Below are positions 31,658 to 43,077 of a DNA stretch of 64,000 nucleotides, piece after piece; within the stretch, counting starts at the first letter, position 1; each line of letters begins with the position of its first letter. The stretch is from Nymphalis io. Its lineage: Eukaryota > Arthropoda > Insecta > Lepidoptera > Nymphalidae. The notes under the pieces were generated by a model, which saw only the letters and a list, made by a program, of their open reading frames with translations, was not told the DNA's origin and ran no database searches. The DNA lies in contig NC_065893.1 of assembly GCF_905147045.1 (NCBI RefSeq), positions 744,001 through 808,000 of the forward strand. Reading direction: 5' to 3'. Position numbers and translations under genes: made by a program.

Positions 31658-32450
31658 CCGTCTCTGCTCGTACGGCAAGGACGTATTGTGACATTTGAAT
31701 TTAGAAGCATCTTCGGTCAGCGATCTTCTTTACTAAAGGTTCAACGTTGTGTCCGGCTACAGTTCAACATAATGCTGTTAGTTTGAAGGAAAACTAATTA
31801 TTTATTAAAAATATTATATAATAATTAATTTAATTTTAATATAAATTATTTCTACTTTTTTTAAATGAAAGTTGGTCTAATTATATTTGAATGATAATAA
31901 CGTTTCGATTGGTAAATATTTTCAAAATTTATTGATTGTGCAATGTGAAATAACATATTAGTCGTTTTATTTGTTTTAATTTAATCGCCTTTCACTATCA
32001 GGTGATAGATTGAACTCTGTGCCTTTAGCTGTGGAGATGTAACATATAAATATGCTATGACCTACATTTTACATCGTGGTTTTCAAGATGCAACACAGCG
32101 GATAGGTATATGTTTAATTATTCTAACAATTGAAGACATATTACACGTTTTAAAATACTTTCTCATGGTTGTTCTTTGACGGAAACTCCACTGTTATTCA
32201 TTGTATATAAAAATGAAACTTAACATAGAATATAAGACACGAGTTCCCAATTTCAATGGAGTGAATTTTATTTCGTGTTCGATTAGATATTTAACAAATC
32301 TATAAAGCTAATATGATATTTTTTATTCTATATTTGTTTATTTATTTGTAAGATATTAAAAATACGAAAACAAACGCTTTACTTGACAAAATGTTAAAAT
32401 ATGCGTTTTCAAGTTGTTATGTAATATAGCGTCAACATTTTTATTGTATA
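31658..32450. other. Upstream DNA of cuticle gene 2
   Basis: AT-rich with no repeat recognised; it may carry regulatory sites that cannot be named from sequence alone. Confidence 0.35.
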
Positions 32451-32545
32451 CTAGTTCCCGCTCGCAGCTTCAGTGGCGTGTAAGGTGGCCTATGTGTCCT
32501 CTACTATACCCCTGACGTCCTAGTCCTCCTAGTTCACAATATTCT
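32451..32545 (-). mobile_element. Helitron-like 3' end fragment
   Basis: Read on the minus strand the fragment ends CGAGCGGGAACTAG followed by T, i.e. a CTAG (CTRR) end. Plus-strand words ACTAGTTCCCGCTCGCAGCTTC and GTGTAAGGTGGCCTATGTGT match the common lepidopteran Helitron 3' region from memory. Confidence 0.5.
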
Positions 32546-32589
32546 TCAAAATGGATATATATTTATCTATTAAAGTATTAATATATAGA

Positions 32590-32714
32590 TAAAATTAGGA
32601 GCCTATGATCACCCCAGCGCATCCACTGTGTTTTTTTTCTCAAGCAGAGAAAGCCTTCAGAAAGGCAAGCGGGCCTTTTGGGAAGCGGGTTATAAGGAAT
32701 TTTACCCAAATAAG
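32590..32714. other. Unrecognised GC-richer segment
   Basis: Contains AAGCGGGCCTTTTGGGAAGCG; possibly another LINE tail next to the R1-type remnant. Confidence 0.3.
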
Positions 32715-32960
32715 CCCCTTTTTTATAAAGCTAGAAAAACGCAATACGCTTTTCCTCCACGGGAACGGTAGTGGGGCTCACGAGCTGGGCTCACGGGGTA
32801 TGTGAGGCTCGCCGGTGTTTAAGGCACCGACTGTACCCCGAATATCGGAATACCCACTAAAAACCAGTGGTTCCCTTTTCGTCTTACCGAGGAGCACCAC
32901 GGGATCGCTTGCGCGCTACCGTGAGGCTCTGACGATCCAAATAAACCCATGCGATAACTG
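32715..32960 (-). mobile_element. R1-clade LINE 3' UTR remnant
   Basis: Minus strand: GTAGCGCGCAAGCGATCCCG, GGTTTTTAGTGGGTATTCCG and AAGCGTATTGCGTTTTTCTAGC. The same blocks occur in the same order in the 3' UTR of the R1-clade LINE at 59970-60128. No coding part is left. Confidence 0.7.
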
Positions 32961-33146
32961 TCTTTGATACGGATTAAAGAAGCTATGATAATGACAGCCC
33001 TAAGGAACAAAACATCTAGAACCCCCTAGTCGGCGGCGCATTGACGGCGTTTTTATGCAAAGCGGTAAGTGGTCAGACTTACCGCTAGATAACCTCCAAG
33101 CCTGGTCTTTAATATAAATAATAAAAAAATGTGGTACAACTTAAAG

Positions 33147-33390
33147 ATGAGAGCCAAGATGCTTAGGTAAAACACCAAAGATAGTGGATTCAAACCCGGG
33201 CAGGCACTGAATATTCACGTCCTTAATTTGTGCTCATGATTAATATCGTGATCGGTGGTAAAGAAAAACTTCGTGAGGAAAACTAAATAATTATGATAAA
33301 ATTTATCACATGTGTTTTCACCGACATAACCAATGCAGTAGTGTGGTGGATTATTTTCAAACCTTATTATTCGCAAAAAGAGGAGGAGTT
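33147..33390 (+). mobile_element. SINE-A, decayed
   Basis: GAGAGCCAAGATGCTTAGG head, ATTCAAACCCGGGCAGGCAC B box, TTAATTTGTG, TCGTGAGGAAAACT in SINE-A order; strongly diverged. Confidence 0.7.
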
Positions 33391-33564
33391 ACTTTCTTTT
33401 TCGCATCCAGTTTCAAAGAAAGTATAATAGAAAATAAACGAAAGATTCGAATCTAAGAACTTCAGGCTTAATGTCATGTATCGAATCATTTAAGAGATCG
33501 TATTGTTACCTTATCCGACGTGAAATGATAAATCGTTTTTCTTTGTGTAGGATGCTTAACAATA

Positions 33565-33614
33565 CAAACATTTGATTATAAAATGTTACGTAACATTCTA
33601 TAATCAAATGTTTG
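33565..33614. repeat. 50-bp near-perfect palindrome
   Basis: CAAACATTTGATTATA followed by an AATGTTACGTAACATT centre and TATAATCAAATGTTTG. Only one of 25 pairs mismatches, and there is no loop. Confidence 0.95.
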
Positions 33615-34904
33615 ATTTCTTTCGATAACTTTTACATGAATGTCACTTACAAAAAAGTCATCTCAAAATTCATCAATATTATCGTCGAAATAAAACATTT
33701 ATAGGACATTTTGAATTTTTTTAATGATTTATAAATAAGGTAATAATAATAAATGTTAAATTAAAAAAAGTAATATATTAGCTTTGTAATTATATAGCTT
33801 CATTTTAATCGAAATATATTATTTTTTTAGTAAGTACTTCAAAAATGTTTGATCTTTTTGTTCTAGACCAGGAGCCAAATACTTTAGGAGTTGGACCCCT
33901 CTTATTCTGAACACCAAGACATACACTCTCATACTTACTTCCTTTTACCAGCATACGTACAGTATCATAACGATCAAATTTTCATCGAACTATCCAAACC
34001 ATTACTGGTTCCATCCATATGTTCTAAACAGGGGTTTTCAGATAGATCACTAGATTTTATCATTAAACTAAATTTAGAAAAAATAAGAATAAAACGTTGA
34101 ACGCAATCCTGAAATGTCAGAAAGTGATACACGACATTGACAATAATAATTATAATATTCAAAAGACTAAAAATTTAAAATATCCTATCGTCATAAGTGG
34201 ATTTTTTACAAAACACGAGTAAGAAACGAAGTGCGTTCGTACAGAATAAGATAATTCTTGCAGATCACTTTTATGACTAAATATTTTAAAAATTCACAAA
34301 CACTAGAGGTTTCTAGATTACAAAAACATTACCAGCTAGTAGAAAAGGACACTGATAGTCCCACGCAAAAATATATAACAGTTATTACAAGCTGAAATCA
34401 AACCCACACTAAAGAAAACAGCAGCCACTTGAAATGACCAACAAACCAATCAGTTTTTAAAATAAAATATTAATACATTATGAAATCGTAAAGGCACAAA
34501 ATCACTTGATTTCTGATAACTTCAAGGCTGAATGCATTCCTTTTAGGTCATCATGCATAATACCGTCCTACACAGGGCGACAAATTCAATTTTTACGATA
34601 TAAATCGTACTTGCAATATGTTATCTATACCCTGATACATAGCGGCGATTTTCCCGTGTACAACATAGAACTAATATAAATTATGCATATGATCATGCAG
34701 ATTAAAAACCATTTAAATATACATCTCCATATTTTTCTAAGTTCAATGTTGTCTCATATAATAATTTTGACGCTAATAAACGTGTGTACTTAATACGAAA
34801 TTCAATTCACTAACATATTTATGACTAATAGTATAGTATGAAAACAGATCTAGGAGTCGATTCAAATTTTAATTTGAAACATTAATTGCTCTTTCAAAAG
34901 AATA
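33615..34904. other. AT-rich intergenic
   Basis: Holds a short dispersed repeat at 34095-34155 (GAAATGTCAGAAAGTGATAC) shared with 48375-48432. No gene. Confidence 0.4.
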
Positions 34905-35165
34905 CTTCGTTTCTGCCATGACGGAACGAGAAAGACGAGAATCTTAACCGATGATTGCGAGATCACTAACGAAATATCCTATGCTCAATTTGCGTTTATA
35001 ATTCATCTCGTGCACGGCGGTGAAGGAAAACATCCTGAGGAAACCTGCATGTGGCAGATGAAAATCTACTTCGTGTATTTTGCAATCCACATTGGACCAT
35101 CATGGTCCAAGTAAGCCCTAAACATTATCCTTAAAAAAGGAGAGGAGACCTTAGTCCAGCATAAT
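34905..35165 (+). mobile_element. SINE-A, decayed
   Basis: GAATCTTAACCGATGATTGC, TTTATAATTCATCTCGTGC, GTGAAGGAAAACATCCTGAGG, AGGAGAGGAGACCTTAGTCC. The tail is lost. Confidence 0.75.
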
Positions 35166-35589
35166 TGTTAAAGTTTATTTCTATATATTCGGCGAAACTA
35201 TAAAGGAACATTGAAAAAAGGCCGAATCGATAGCATAATTATCTTTAAAGTTAAAAATATCTTTAAAGTAATATCAATGACAATTAAATGTACGGTTGGA
35301 CATTAACATACGTCGGCTTTGGTTAAACAGCCTTCGAGGTTAAGCAACAAGTTAATTTATAGCCTTATATTAAAAGTTTGTTCGTCTGCTTATAGACAAA
35401 GAATTGATAGCGCCATCTTAAACTTTGATTTACTAACACTATATACATACAACGCTTCCTGGATGAGTTATTTACTTATTTATCATAAACATATGTGGTA
35501 GAAATTAATTTATATACAAAACCTGTTTTGTACTTCAAATAATTCCTTGAAATCGTTCCTGTTTTAAACCATATTCTATTAATCGCTTG
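35166..35589. other. AT-rich intergenic
   Basis: Nothing supported. Confidence 0.4.
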
Positions 35590-35745
35590 CTACATCACCA
35601 ATGCGCCACCAACCTTGGGAACCAAGATGTTATGTCCTTTGTACCTTCAGTTGCATTAAGTATTTCTGTTTGGCAGTAGAATACGTATGAGTGGGTGGTA
35701 CCGACCCAGAAGAACTTGCTTACCCACAAAGTGTTAAAATGCCTT
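35590..35745 (-). repeat. Rep-B fragment
   Basis: ATCACCAATGCGCCACCAACC, AAGATGTTATGTCC, GAGTGGGTGGTACCGACCC; minus strand, 5' half with an internal gap. Confidence 0.65.
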
Positions 35746-35808
35746 CTTTTATATACCGGTCAAAATAAATCTATTTTTTATTTATTTAAAAGTTGAATAA
35801 ATATTCTT

Positions 35809-36136
35809 TATGTTTTTTTTTTGAAGCCGAGATGGCCTAGTGGTAAGAACGCGTGAATCTTAACCGATGATCGTGGGTTCAAACCCGGGCAAGCACCACT
35901 GAATTTTCATGTGCTTAATTTGTGTTTATAATTCATCTCGTGCTTAACGGTGAAGGAAAACATCGTGAGGAAACCTGCATGTGTCTAATTTCATTGAAAT
36001 TCTGCCACATGTGTATTCTACCAACACGCATTGGAGCAGCGTGGTGGAATAAGCTCCAAACTTTCTCCTCAAAAGGGAGAGGAGGCCTTAGCCCAGCAGT
36101 GGGACATTAACAGGCTGTTACTGTGTATGTTTTTTT
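35809..36136 (+). mobile_element. SINE-A, complete
   Basis: Head GAAGCCGAGATGGCCTAGTGG at 35823, full body, end CAGGCTGTTACTGTG. Target duplications TATGTTTTTTT at 35809-35819 and 36126-36136. Confidence 0.93.
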
Positions 36137-37187
36137 GGTTGCTGTTAAGGCGGATAAATTGTCCAACATAATTTACTTATTACTATACTATTTGTTAACC
36201 CTTTTTGTAAAAATAAGAACGTAGTCTGAACTTCATGACGTTAGACCTCTTTGTCACTCACTCTAATAAAAATAAAATGTCTGTCATTGTAATCGCGCTC
36301 CGTCTTTTTATGAGCCTAGCTCTCTATATATATAATCTATTACTAGAATTCATTATTTTTTAAAGTGGAACAGCTCTACAGTATACTTAATAACTTATTA
36401 GCTAGAATATTAAAAAAATATTTAGACAAAAAACCTGCCCATTTGCACTAAATTGATCTGACCTCAAACGATCAGAATGGGAATAATAACATGTTAACAA
36501 TAAAAAACATTTGATTTTATAATACTGACTAAAATTATTTGATAGATGACCATGAAACAGACAATAAATTCAGCGTATAACTTTTTCGATATGAAGTTTT
36601 AAAGTCATTTTTTTTTAATATGGAGATAAACAAGCGAGTATAATCTATAATTTGTTTCTTTATAAGGACTGTCCACGGCCTCGACCACTTAGTAGTCAAA
36701 TTATTATGTCATCTTTAAACGATTTGATTCTATTTTACACCTTTTTCGGAATTATTCCATTAATAGATGATTCTTATTAAAATTCAAGTGAGATCTTATG
36801 TGATAATAATAATAGCAGCCTATATGTCAACCATTTTTGTTTCACTCTATATACAATGGTTTTTTCTTAAGTGAGCTTTTAAAAGCACTTTTAAATCATC
36901 ATTTTTACCGATTTAAAAAAAAAGGTCATATGTTCGTTTCTATTTATGTTTAACGATTGCTCGAAAAGGCTATATCGATTTGTATTATTTAAAATTATAA
37001 ACATGCCGTCTTTCAAAAAATGAGTATTAATTAGACTGTTTGATGCCATATAATGTATATACGTATGTATACTTTTATGTTTTATTTTTCAAAAACGTGA
37101 CAGCCGATTATTTGAGCAGTGTATTTACACAGAGAAAAATCGTATATATATAATCGAAATCGGTTTAACCGGTATTTAGTTGTAAAG
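36137..37187. other. AT-rich intergenic
   Basis: No gene. 36230-36330 (GACCTCTTTGTCACTCACTC, GTAATCGCGCTCCGTC) looks repeat-like but is not assigned. Confidence 0.4.
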
Positions 37188-37445
37188 CTTGACTGCCTCG
37201 TTGGTCAAATCGCTAGAGATAAGGTCGCAGACCTTGAAGTCCTGGGTTCAAACCTGAGATCGGGCCAGTAAAAATTTTTTGCGATTTGCTATCGAAAATT
37301 CTCAATAGCAGCCAGGAGTCTAGAAGTTGGAAGTATGTACACTCCCGTGCCTCGGTAAGCACATAAAGCCGTTGGTCCTGCGCCTTAACTCTTTCCGGTC
37401 GCGTCGGATTGCCGACCCATCTGATTATGAGATGAGGCAATAAGC
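37188..37445 (+). mobile_element. SINE-C, 3'-truncated
   Basis: GACTGCCTCGTTGGTCAAATC head, B box GGGTTCAAACCTG, body to GATTATGAGATGAGGCAATAA; the GTGCACTATAATAT block and tail are missing. Confidence 0.85.
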
Positions 37446-38020
37446 ATTTCCCCCAAGAAGAGTCTTCCTTCTGTATTTGAATATTTAGAGGATGTTAGCT
37501 TACTTTCTACTTCTACTTGAAAATATTATTATGCTCTTATTTTTGCGTTTATTGGGGTTGTTTTCGCATGTACAGAATATATTACTATGTTAATCATTAG
37601 CCAATTTTAATGAATGTATCCTAGTTTAATAACAACATATAAATTAATAATGAATAAGTCATATAATACATATGAAATACATTGTATGAGGCGCCATTCA
37701 TTAGATCCTAATGGTTTATTACTAAAAACATATTATGGAATATTAGCCTGATGATTACCTTTAATGCTATGTGTTTAAGTCGTTGGCTATAAGTTTATAT
37801 AAACCTTATATAGAATATACTAATTATTGAATAAAAGTCCACATACCGACTATAATACAGTATGTAGTATATATAGCTAACATAAATAATTTAAAATAAT
37901 TTAACTATAAAATAATTTTAGTTTCTCCGCCTCATTAAATACATCTTGTATTCGCACTCGTTGAAGTATTTTTATTTCAATCAACTATGTATATTTGTAA
38001 AATATTTTTAAAGCTTATAT
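37446..38020. other. AT-rich intergenic
   Basis: Nothing supported. Confidence 0.4.
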
Positions 38021-38058
38021 GATCAAGGATGGCCCAGTGGTTAGAAGGCGAGAGTTCA
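38021..38058 (+). mobile_element. SINE-A head interrupted by Rep-B
   Basis: AAGGATGGCCCAGTGGTTAG is the SINE-A head. It stops at AGAGTTCA (38051-38058), which is repeated at 38364-38371 after the Rep-B copy, where TTCAATCCCACTTG may be the SINE B-box remnant. Confidence 0.6.
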
Positions 38059-38352
38059 CTGGTGGTAGGGCTTTGTGCAAGCTCGTCTGGGTAGGTACCT
38101 CCCACTCATCAGATATTCTACCGCAAAACAGCAATACTTGATATTGTTGTGTTCCGGTTTGAAGGGTGAGTGAGCCAGTGTAATTACAGGCACAAGGGAC
38201 ATAAAATCTTAGTTCCCAAGGTTGGAGGCGCATTGGCTATAAGCGATGGTTGACATTTCTTACAATGCCAATGTCTAAGGGCGTTTGGTGACCACTTACA
38301 TCAGGTGGCCCATATGCTCGTCCACCTTCCTATACTATAAAAAAAAAAAAAT
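38059..38352 (+). repeat. Rep-B, full length
   Basis: CTGGTGGTAGGGCTTTGTGC to CTTCCTATACTATAAAAAAAAA. Very similar to the 8578 copy, including ATACTTGATATTG. Between its A tail and the repeat AGAGTTCA lie 13 extra bases (TCTAAATCATTC region). Confidence 0.88.
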
Positions 38353-38389
38353 CTAAATCATTCAGAGTTCAATCCCACTTGTTCATTGT

Positions 38390-38655
38390 ATTTACGTTGT
38401 GGACTGGCAAGTGAGTTACTTGATGTTAAGTGGTCGTCACCGCCCATAGACTTGGGCATTGTAAAAAATATTATCCATTCTTTACATCGTCAATGGTTTA
38501 CGAACCTTGGAAACTAAGTGATACCTCATTAGTTACATTCACTCACCCTTCAAATCAGAAAACAACAATACTGAGCATTGATGCTTGGCAATAAAATATC
38601 TGATGAATGGGTGGTGAGTCCAAGTGGGCTTGCACAAAGCCCTACCACCAAGTAT
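38390..38655 (-). repeat. Rep-B, older, inverted to its neighbour
   Basis: Minus-strand order: TTAAGTGGTCGTCACCGCCC, GAACCTTGGAAACTAAG, CACTCACCCTTCAAATCAG, GCTTGCACAAAGCCCTACCAC. It forms a tail-to-tail inverted pair with 38059-38352. Confidence 0.8.
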
Positions 38656-39539
38656 AACTGAACCGTACACAAACACAGATGGACTATCTATTTACTCACT
38701 ATCATAGTTCTATGGGTTGGCATTCTGGCAGGAGAGATATAAGGCATAACACCAATAACTTCACGTGGTCACTAAAACACTAATGTAATAACTTTGTCTC
38801 AAATTGGCGGCTTATTAATGTACACACTATACGCAACTATTATAATAAAATGTTAGTTTTAACCAGCTATCTGACAATGCGTAAGTCGTTTTAGCTTCAC
38901 CTATATGGCTAAGAACTGAATGCGACCCACACTCATAGTACAAACCTAAGAGACATTTCGCTTCAAAAGTAATATTAGCGATTAAGAAAATTGTTTTCTT
39001 ATATTACTATTATTACTATTATTTTCTGTTTTATTTTTAGTAACGAATAGAATAACTCGTAAAATAATCCTTATAGACGGTTACAAGTATTTTCGCATAA
39101 CGATACAGAGAAATTGTAGACAACCCTTTAAAAAAAATTGCATATTAATCAATATAATGGTAATCTTAGTTGGTTACGTAATTTTTTACACAAAAATAAA
39201 TTTATTTACCTCGCTATAAGTAAGTGACAATATTATGCAAGATATTTATTATCGACGCCAACGCACAATCTCATTGTGATCTAAGATGCGCGATTGCCCC
39301 ACACACTGATTCATTTCACACGCGGACTCTCCGCGTGAATCACTTTTGCATAACACCCTTCAAATCATTTATGTCCTTAACGTTATACGAGGAATGCTGA
39401 CATAATATTTCTCAATTATTAATTTAAGAAAAAAAATATATATATTGTAAGGCTGTTTTTTTTCTATTCAATATATAATGTTTATATAATTATTATAAGA
39501 AATCAGCAATTGTCATGACTTGTGAATCAGCGGACTTAC
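38656..39539. other. AT-rich intergenic
   Basis: CTCCGCGTGAATC at 39329-39341 and similar GC spots are not assigned. Confidence 0.4.
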
Positions 39540-39650
39540 TTATAATCCTTGCTTAGCGGTTGTTTAGTTAAACACTGATTTCGCTCTTTCTGTCATTATT
39601 GATTTGACATTCGAAAGAAGAAGACAACAATATTTTACCAATCACCCGCT
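39540..39650. repeat. Dispersed short repeat F (MITE-like), copy 2
   Basis: TTGTTTAGTTAAACACTGATTT, CGCTCTTTCTGTCATTATTG and ATTTGACATTCGAAAGAAGAAG. It is the inverted counterpart of 51165-51235. Confidence 0.6.
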
Positions 39651-40344
39651 AAATGACGTTTATAAATAAGACCGTATATGTTTAACTTTAACTATAATGT
39701 GTAACAAGATACGTAACATACGTCTCACTTCTCATCCCTTTAAGGACATGAATTTTTTTAATTTATTTTTTATTCAAACTCCACAGACTATTTGAATACT
39801 AATAATACTTGTATAACTTAATTCCTAAATATTTTTCATTTATTTTTTTAAGTTTTCTAATAGAACGCCCGAGAAGGACTAAGGTTTGTTAGAAAATTAA
39901 AGAAAAATAATGCAATTAGAATTCATTTTATAAGAAATCTGACTGAACCACGGATTTCAAGAGTATTTGTTTAATTGCTAGTAATTTCAACTACATAACA
40001 AACAAAACCTCACACTTGCTCGAATATTTCCACTTAAATTAAATATCCCTGTAAACGCTATTTATTTTTATTATTGAATTAAATAATGAGTCATTCCAAA
40101 TAGGGTCAAAGGTCACGAACTTAATCAAAATTCAAAACACATTTACGCATATACAAATATTTTATTCTATAAATATGCGTACGAAGTTAAATATGACACA
40201 AATATTAAATAATGTTCACCTTAAATTATTTGCCTTGAATACGGATACACAAACAGTGGCCATGGAGCAGAAAAAATAATGGAAATCTCATACACAATAA
40301 ATAACCTAGATGATGTCCCTACCAAAATATATACTTTATATTTA
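39651..40344. other. AT-rich intergenic
   Basis: Nothing supported. Confidence 0.4.
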
Positions 40345-40525
40345 CTGGTAAGGCTATATGCAAGCCCGTCTGGGCAGGTACCACCCACTCAATAGATTCT
40401 TCCGCAAAACAGCAGTACTTGGTATTGTTGTGTTCCGGTTTGAAGGGTGAGTGAGCCAGTGTAATTACAGGCACAACTTACATCATACATACTTCCTCCG
40501 CCTACCTATTCCATATATAAAACAA
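40345..40525 (+). repeat. Rep-B with large internal deletion
   Basis: 5' half through CAGGCACAACTT, then directly CTTCCTCCGCCTACCTATTCC and an ATATAAAA end; about 110 bp missing. Confidence 0.8.
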
Positions 40526-40549
40526 AACAACTTATGATGACCACCCCAA

Positions 40550-40760
40550 CGAATTCGGCCACGAAGATCATTCTCAAAAGAGACTAAGCACCTACGCTGT
40601 ACCTATTATAATGTACAGGCGTGAGCGCAAACACAAGTGCACGCTGTATCACGTAAATCCCACGATCGGAATCACTCCGGGCTACTACTAATTTGTCGTC
40701 AGAAAACCTAATAACCTTAATGGCCCGACCCGATGTTTTCAACCCAGGATCGCCATCAGG
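40550..40760 (-). mobile_element. SINE-C, decayed
   Basis: CGAATTCGGCCACGAAGAT, GAGCGCAAACACAAGTGCAC, CGGGCTACTACTAATTTGTC and TTTTCAACCCAGGATCGCC on the plus strand match minus-strand SINE-C. Confidence 0.75.
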
Positions 40761-40799
40761 ATCGGCGGAGTTCTTCAGCGTTGTTATATTTGTGGATTT

Positions 40800-41650
40800 A
40801 ATCAATTCAATTTACTGAAAAGTAATGTATACATATTTAAAGGACCAAAATCAAGCTTTTAAATGTTACTACATAGACAGACATCAACCAATATTAAACA
40901 AATTATGTTATATATTTATTTAATTAAGGAAAACATCAGCATAATTAAAAATATTTTGACATCAAAAATACAATACACAATTAAAAATATAATAGAGTCG
41001 ATTACTGTTTTCCATTGAATTATACTAACATACTGGTAACACATAATCAGTTTAAAAAAAAAAAAAAACAAATAGGCGACTCAGACTGTGTTGTGGGTGT
41101 GTGTGTGTGAAGTTACTTTGTTGTTTGTGTGTGTATAAGTGATTGTGTGTGTGGTAAGAAAGTCAGTTTAATAAAATATTAATATAAACCGAGTTTCGTA
41201 CATTTAACTCTAACATGACAATTCAAGTGCCCTTATAAACCTACTTGTATAAAGAATTATTTGATTTGAAAGTGCAAGTGTACACTACTTGGGTACTCTG
41301 TCTTGATGATTTAATTTTTACGATTATAATTTAATAGGACGGACGGAATCTTTTCTAGATCCTTATAGATAAAACTTTATGTTTCTGATAACAAAATGAC
41401 TGCGAAGTTTACATAGCTACCAACCCATTTATATCTGTCGTCAACAAACACATCATATTTTCAGTTTTATAATTTATTTATTTATATAGACAATTAGTTA
41501 CAAAATACACAGAATATTACCACATTAAAAAATCACAGACCAATGAAGTTGTCACAAATAAATAAATCAAAATTTATTACACAGCAGATTGTTGAGACAG
41601 TTGCAAATAAAAAATATATATTATTAATTACAAATAAAAATTAAAATGAA
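40800..41650. other. AT-rich intergenic with GT-rich tract
   Basis: A (A)n run at 41054-41068 and GTGTGT-rich sequence at 41090-41155. No gene. Confidence 0.5.
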
Positions 41651-41654
41651 AGAT

Positions 41655-41981
41655 AAATTAAAATTCTCAATGTTTGAGATGAACCAGTGGTAAGAATGCG
41701 TGAATCTTAACCGATGATTGTGGGTTCAAGCCCGGGCAAACACTGAATTTTCATGTGCTTAATTTGTGATTATAATTCATCTCGTGCTTTACGGTGAAGG
41801 AAAACATCGTGAGGAAACCTGCATGTGTCTAATTTCACTGAAATTCTGCCACATGTGTATTCTACCAACCCGTATTGGAGCAGCGTGGTGGAATAAGCTC
41901 CAAACCTTCTCCTCAAAAAGAGGAGAGGAGACCTTTAGCCCAGCAGTGGGACATTCACAGGCTGTTACGAAAATTAAAATT
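41655..41981 (+). mobile_element. SINE-A, nearly complete
   Basis: GAGATGAACCAGTGGTAAG head, B box GGGTTCAAGCCC, full body, end CAGGCTGTTACG. Target duplications AAATTAAAATT at 41655-41665 and 41971-41981. Confidence 0.92.
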
Positions 41982-42064
41982 AATAATAATAATAAAAAAA
42001 TTTTTTTCACCAAAAAGAAACAAAGACAAAAAAATTAAGGTACTAAACCATAAAAAAAAGAGTT

Positions 42065-42416
42065 AACAATATCATAATTTGGTGAAAAGGTCGTAGTCTC
42101 AGCTAGGCTGCTTTTCAGTCTACGCCTTGTACATATGCTGCCAACACAAACGCTACATTCAGTGCAGTAAAAGGTAAAAGGAGATAAAATTACTTAAATA
42201 ATAAAAGTTAATACAATTTATAACACGCACAATAGGCTAAAATAAAAGAAAACATACAAGCATTACTAAAACAGTGAGGTCTTTTTTTAATTCTAGAAAA
42301 AGGAAAATATTTCATATTGAATAAAAAATGAAAATAAAATAGTAATAAAATGTTTAAACAAATAGAGATATATATTTTAATAAATTACAATCAAAGTCAC
42401 AATTAAATATTGAAGT
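42065..42416 (-). other. Probable 3' UTR of the 42-43 kb LINE
   Basis: Follows the stop on the minus strand. AT-rich with one GC-richer block (AAGGTCGTAGTCTCAGCTAGG). The boundary is not defined because no second copy is present. Confidence 0.35.
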
Positions 42417-43077
42417 TTAGTTACACACATTTGTCCAGACACATTGCGTCTTTTGCATAGATAGAAGCCATTGCTTGCATTGTGCCTTAAGCTTATTTTG
42501 AGACGTACTGTTCTTAATCGGAGGTGGGATATCGTTCCAACACTTAGAAGCAGCGAAACGAAAGCTACCTCTAAATGCTTGCAAATGTGGTCTAGGCAGT
42601 ACTAGCTGCGGTTTCAAACCATTTAAGTTTATCCGCCAAATAATTGGGAATTTTACGATATTTTAAGGTGAAAGTGATATTATTTAATTTAAGTGTACGG
42701 CGATTTTTCATATTTAATATATTCTTGGAATTTAAATAAGGTGTAATATGCGAATATCGAGGTATATTGTAACAAATTCTTAGACAGAAATTTTGTATCC
42801 TCTGTATTTTCCTTTCAGTCTTTTTATAAAGGCAGGGGCCATAAAGGACATCACAGTAGTCCAACTGAGATAGAACCAAGGATTCTACAAGTTTTGACCG
42901 CGCTGATTCACTCAAAAATGGTCTAAACTTATAAATCATTTTGAGTGAAGCGTAGCACTTCGAAGTAACAGATGATATGTGTTCAAAACGTAATGACCCA
43001 TCCAACTTCACCTCAAGATTCTTCGCTAGCTTAGACTCAACTAAGGAATGACCATCTATAAAAATCCTATGACACAT
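42417..43077 (-). pseudogene. LINE reverse transcriptase C-terminus (CR1/Jockey-like)
   Basis: Two minus-strand frames. 42592-43077 reads LVESLVLSQLDYCDVLYGPC, RKIQRIQNFCLRICYNIPRY and NILNMKNRRTLKL. 42417-42617 reads LPRPHLQAFRGSFRFAASKC and WNDIPPPIK. Together they are the domain downstream of the YADD motif in CR1/Jockey-like LINEs (LDYCD, RIQRIQN, SFRFAA..WN). The RT core is absent: the element is 5'-truncated at about 43077 and a frameshift lies near 42600. It is unlike the LINE at 16812 and belongs to a different family. Its 3' UTR probably continues toward 42065. Confidence 0.8.
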
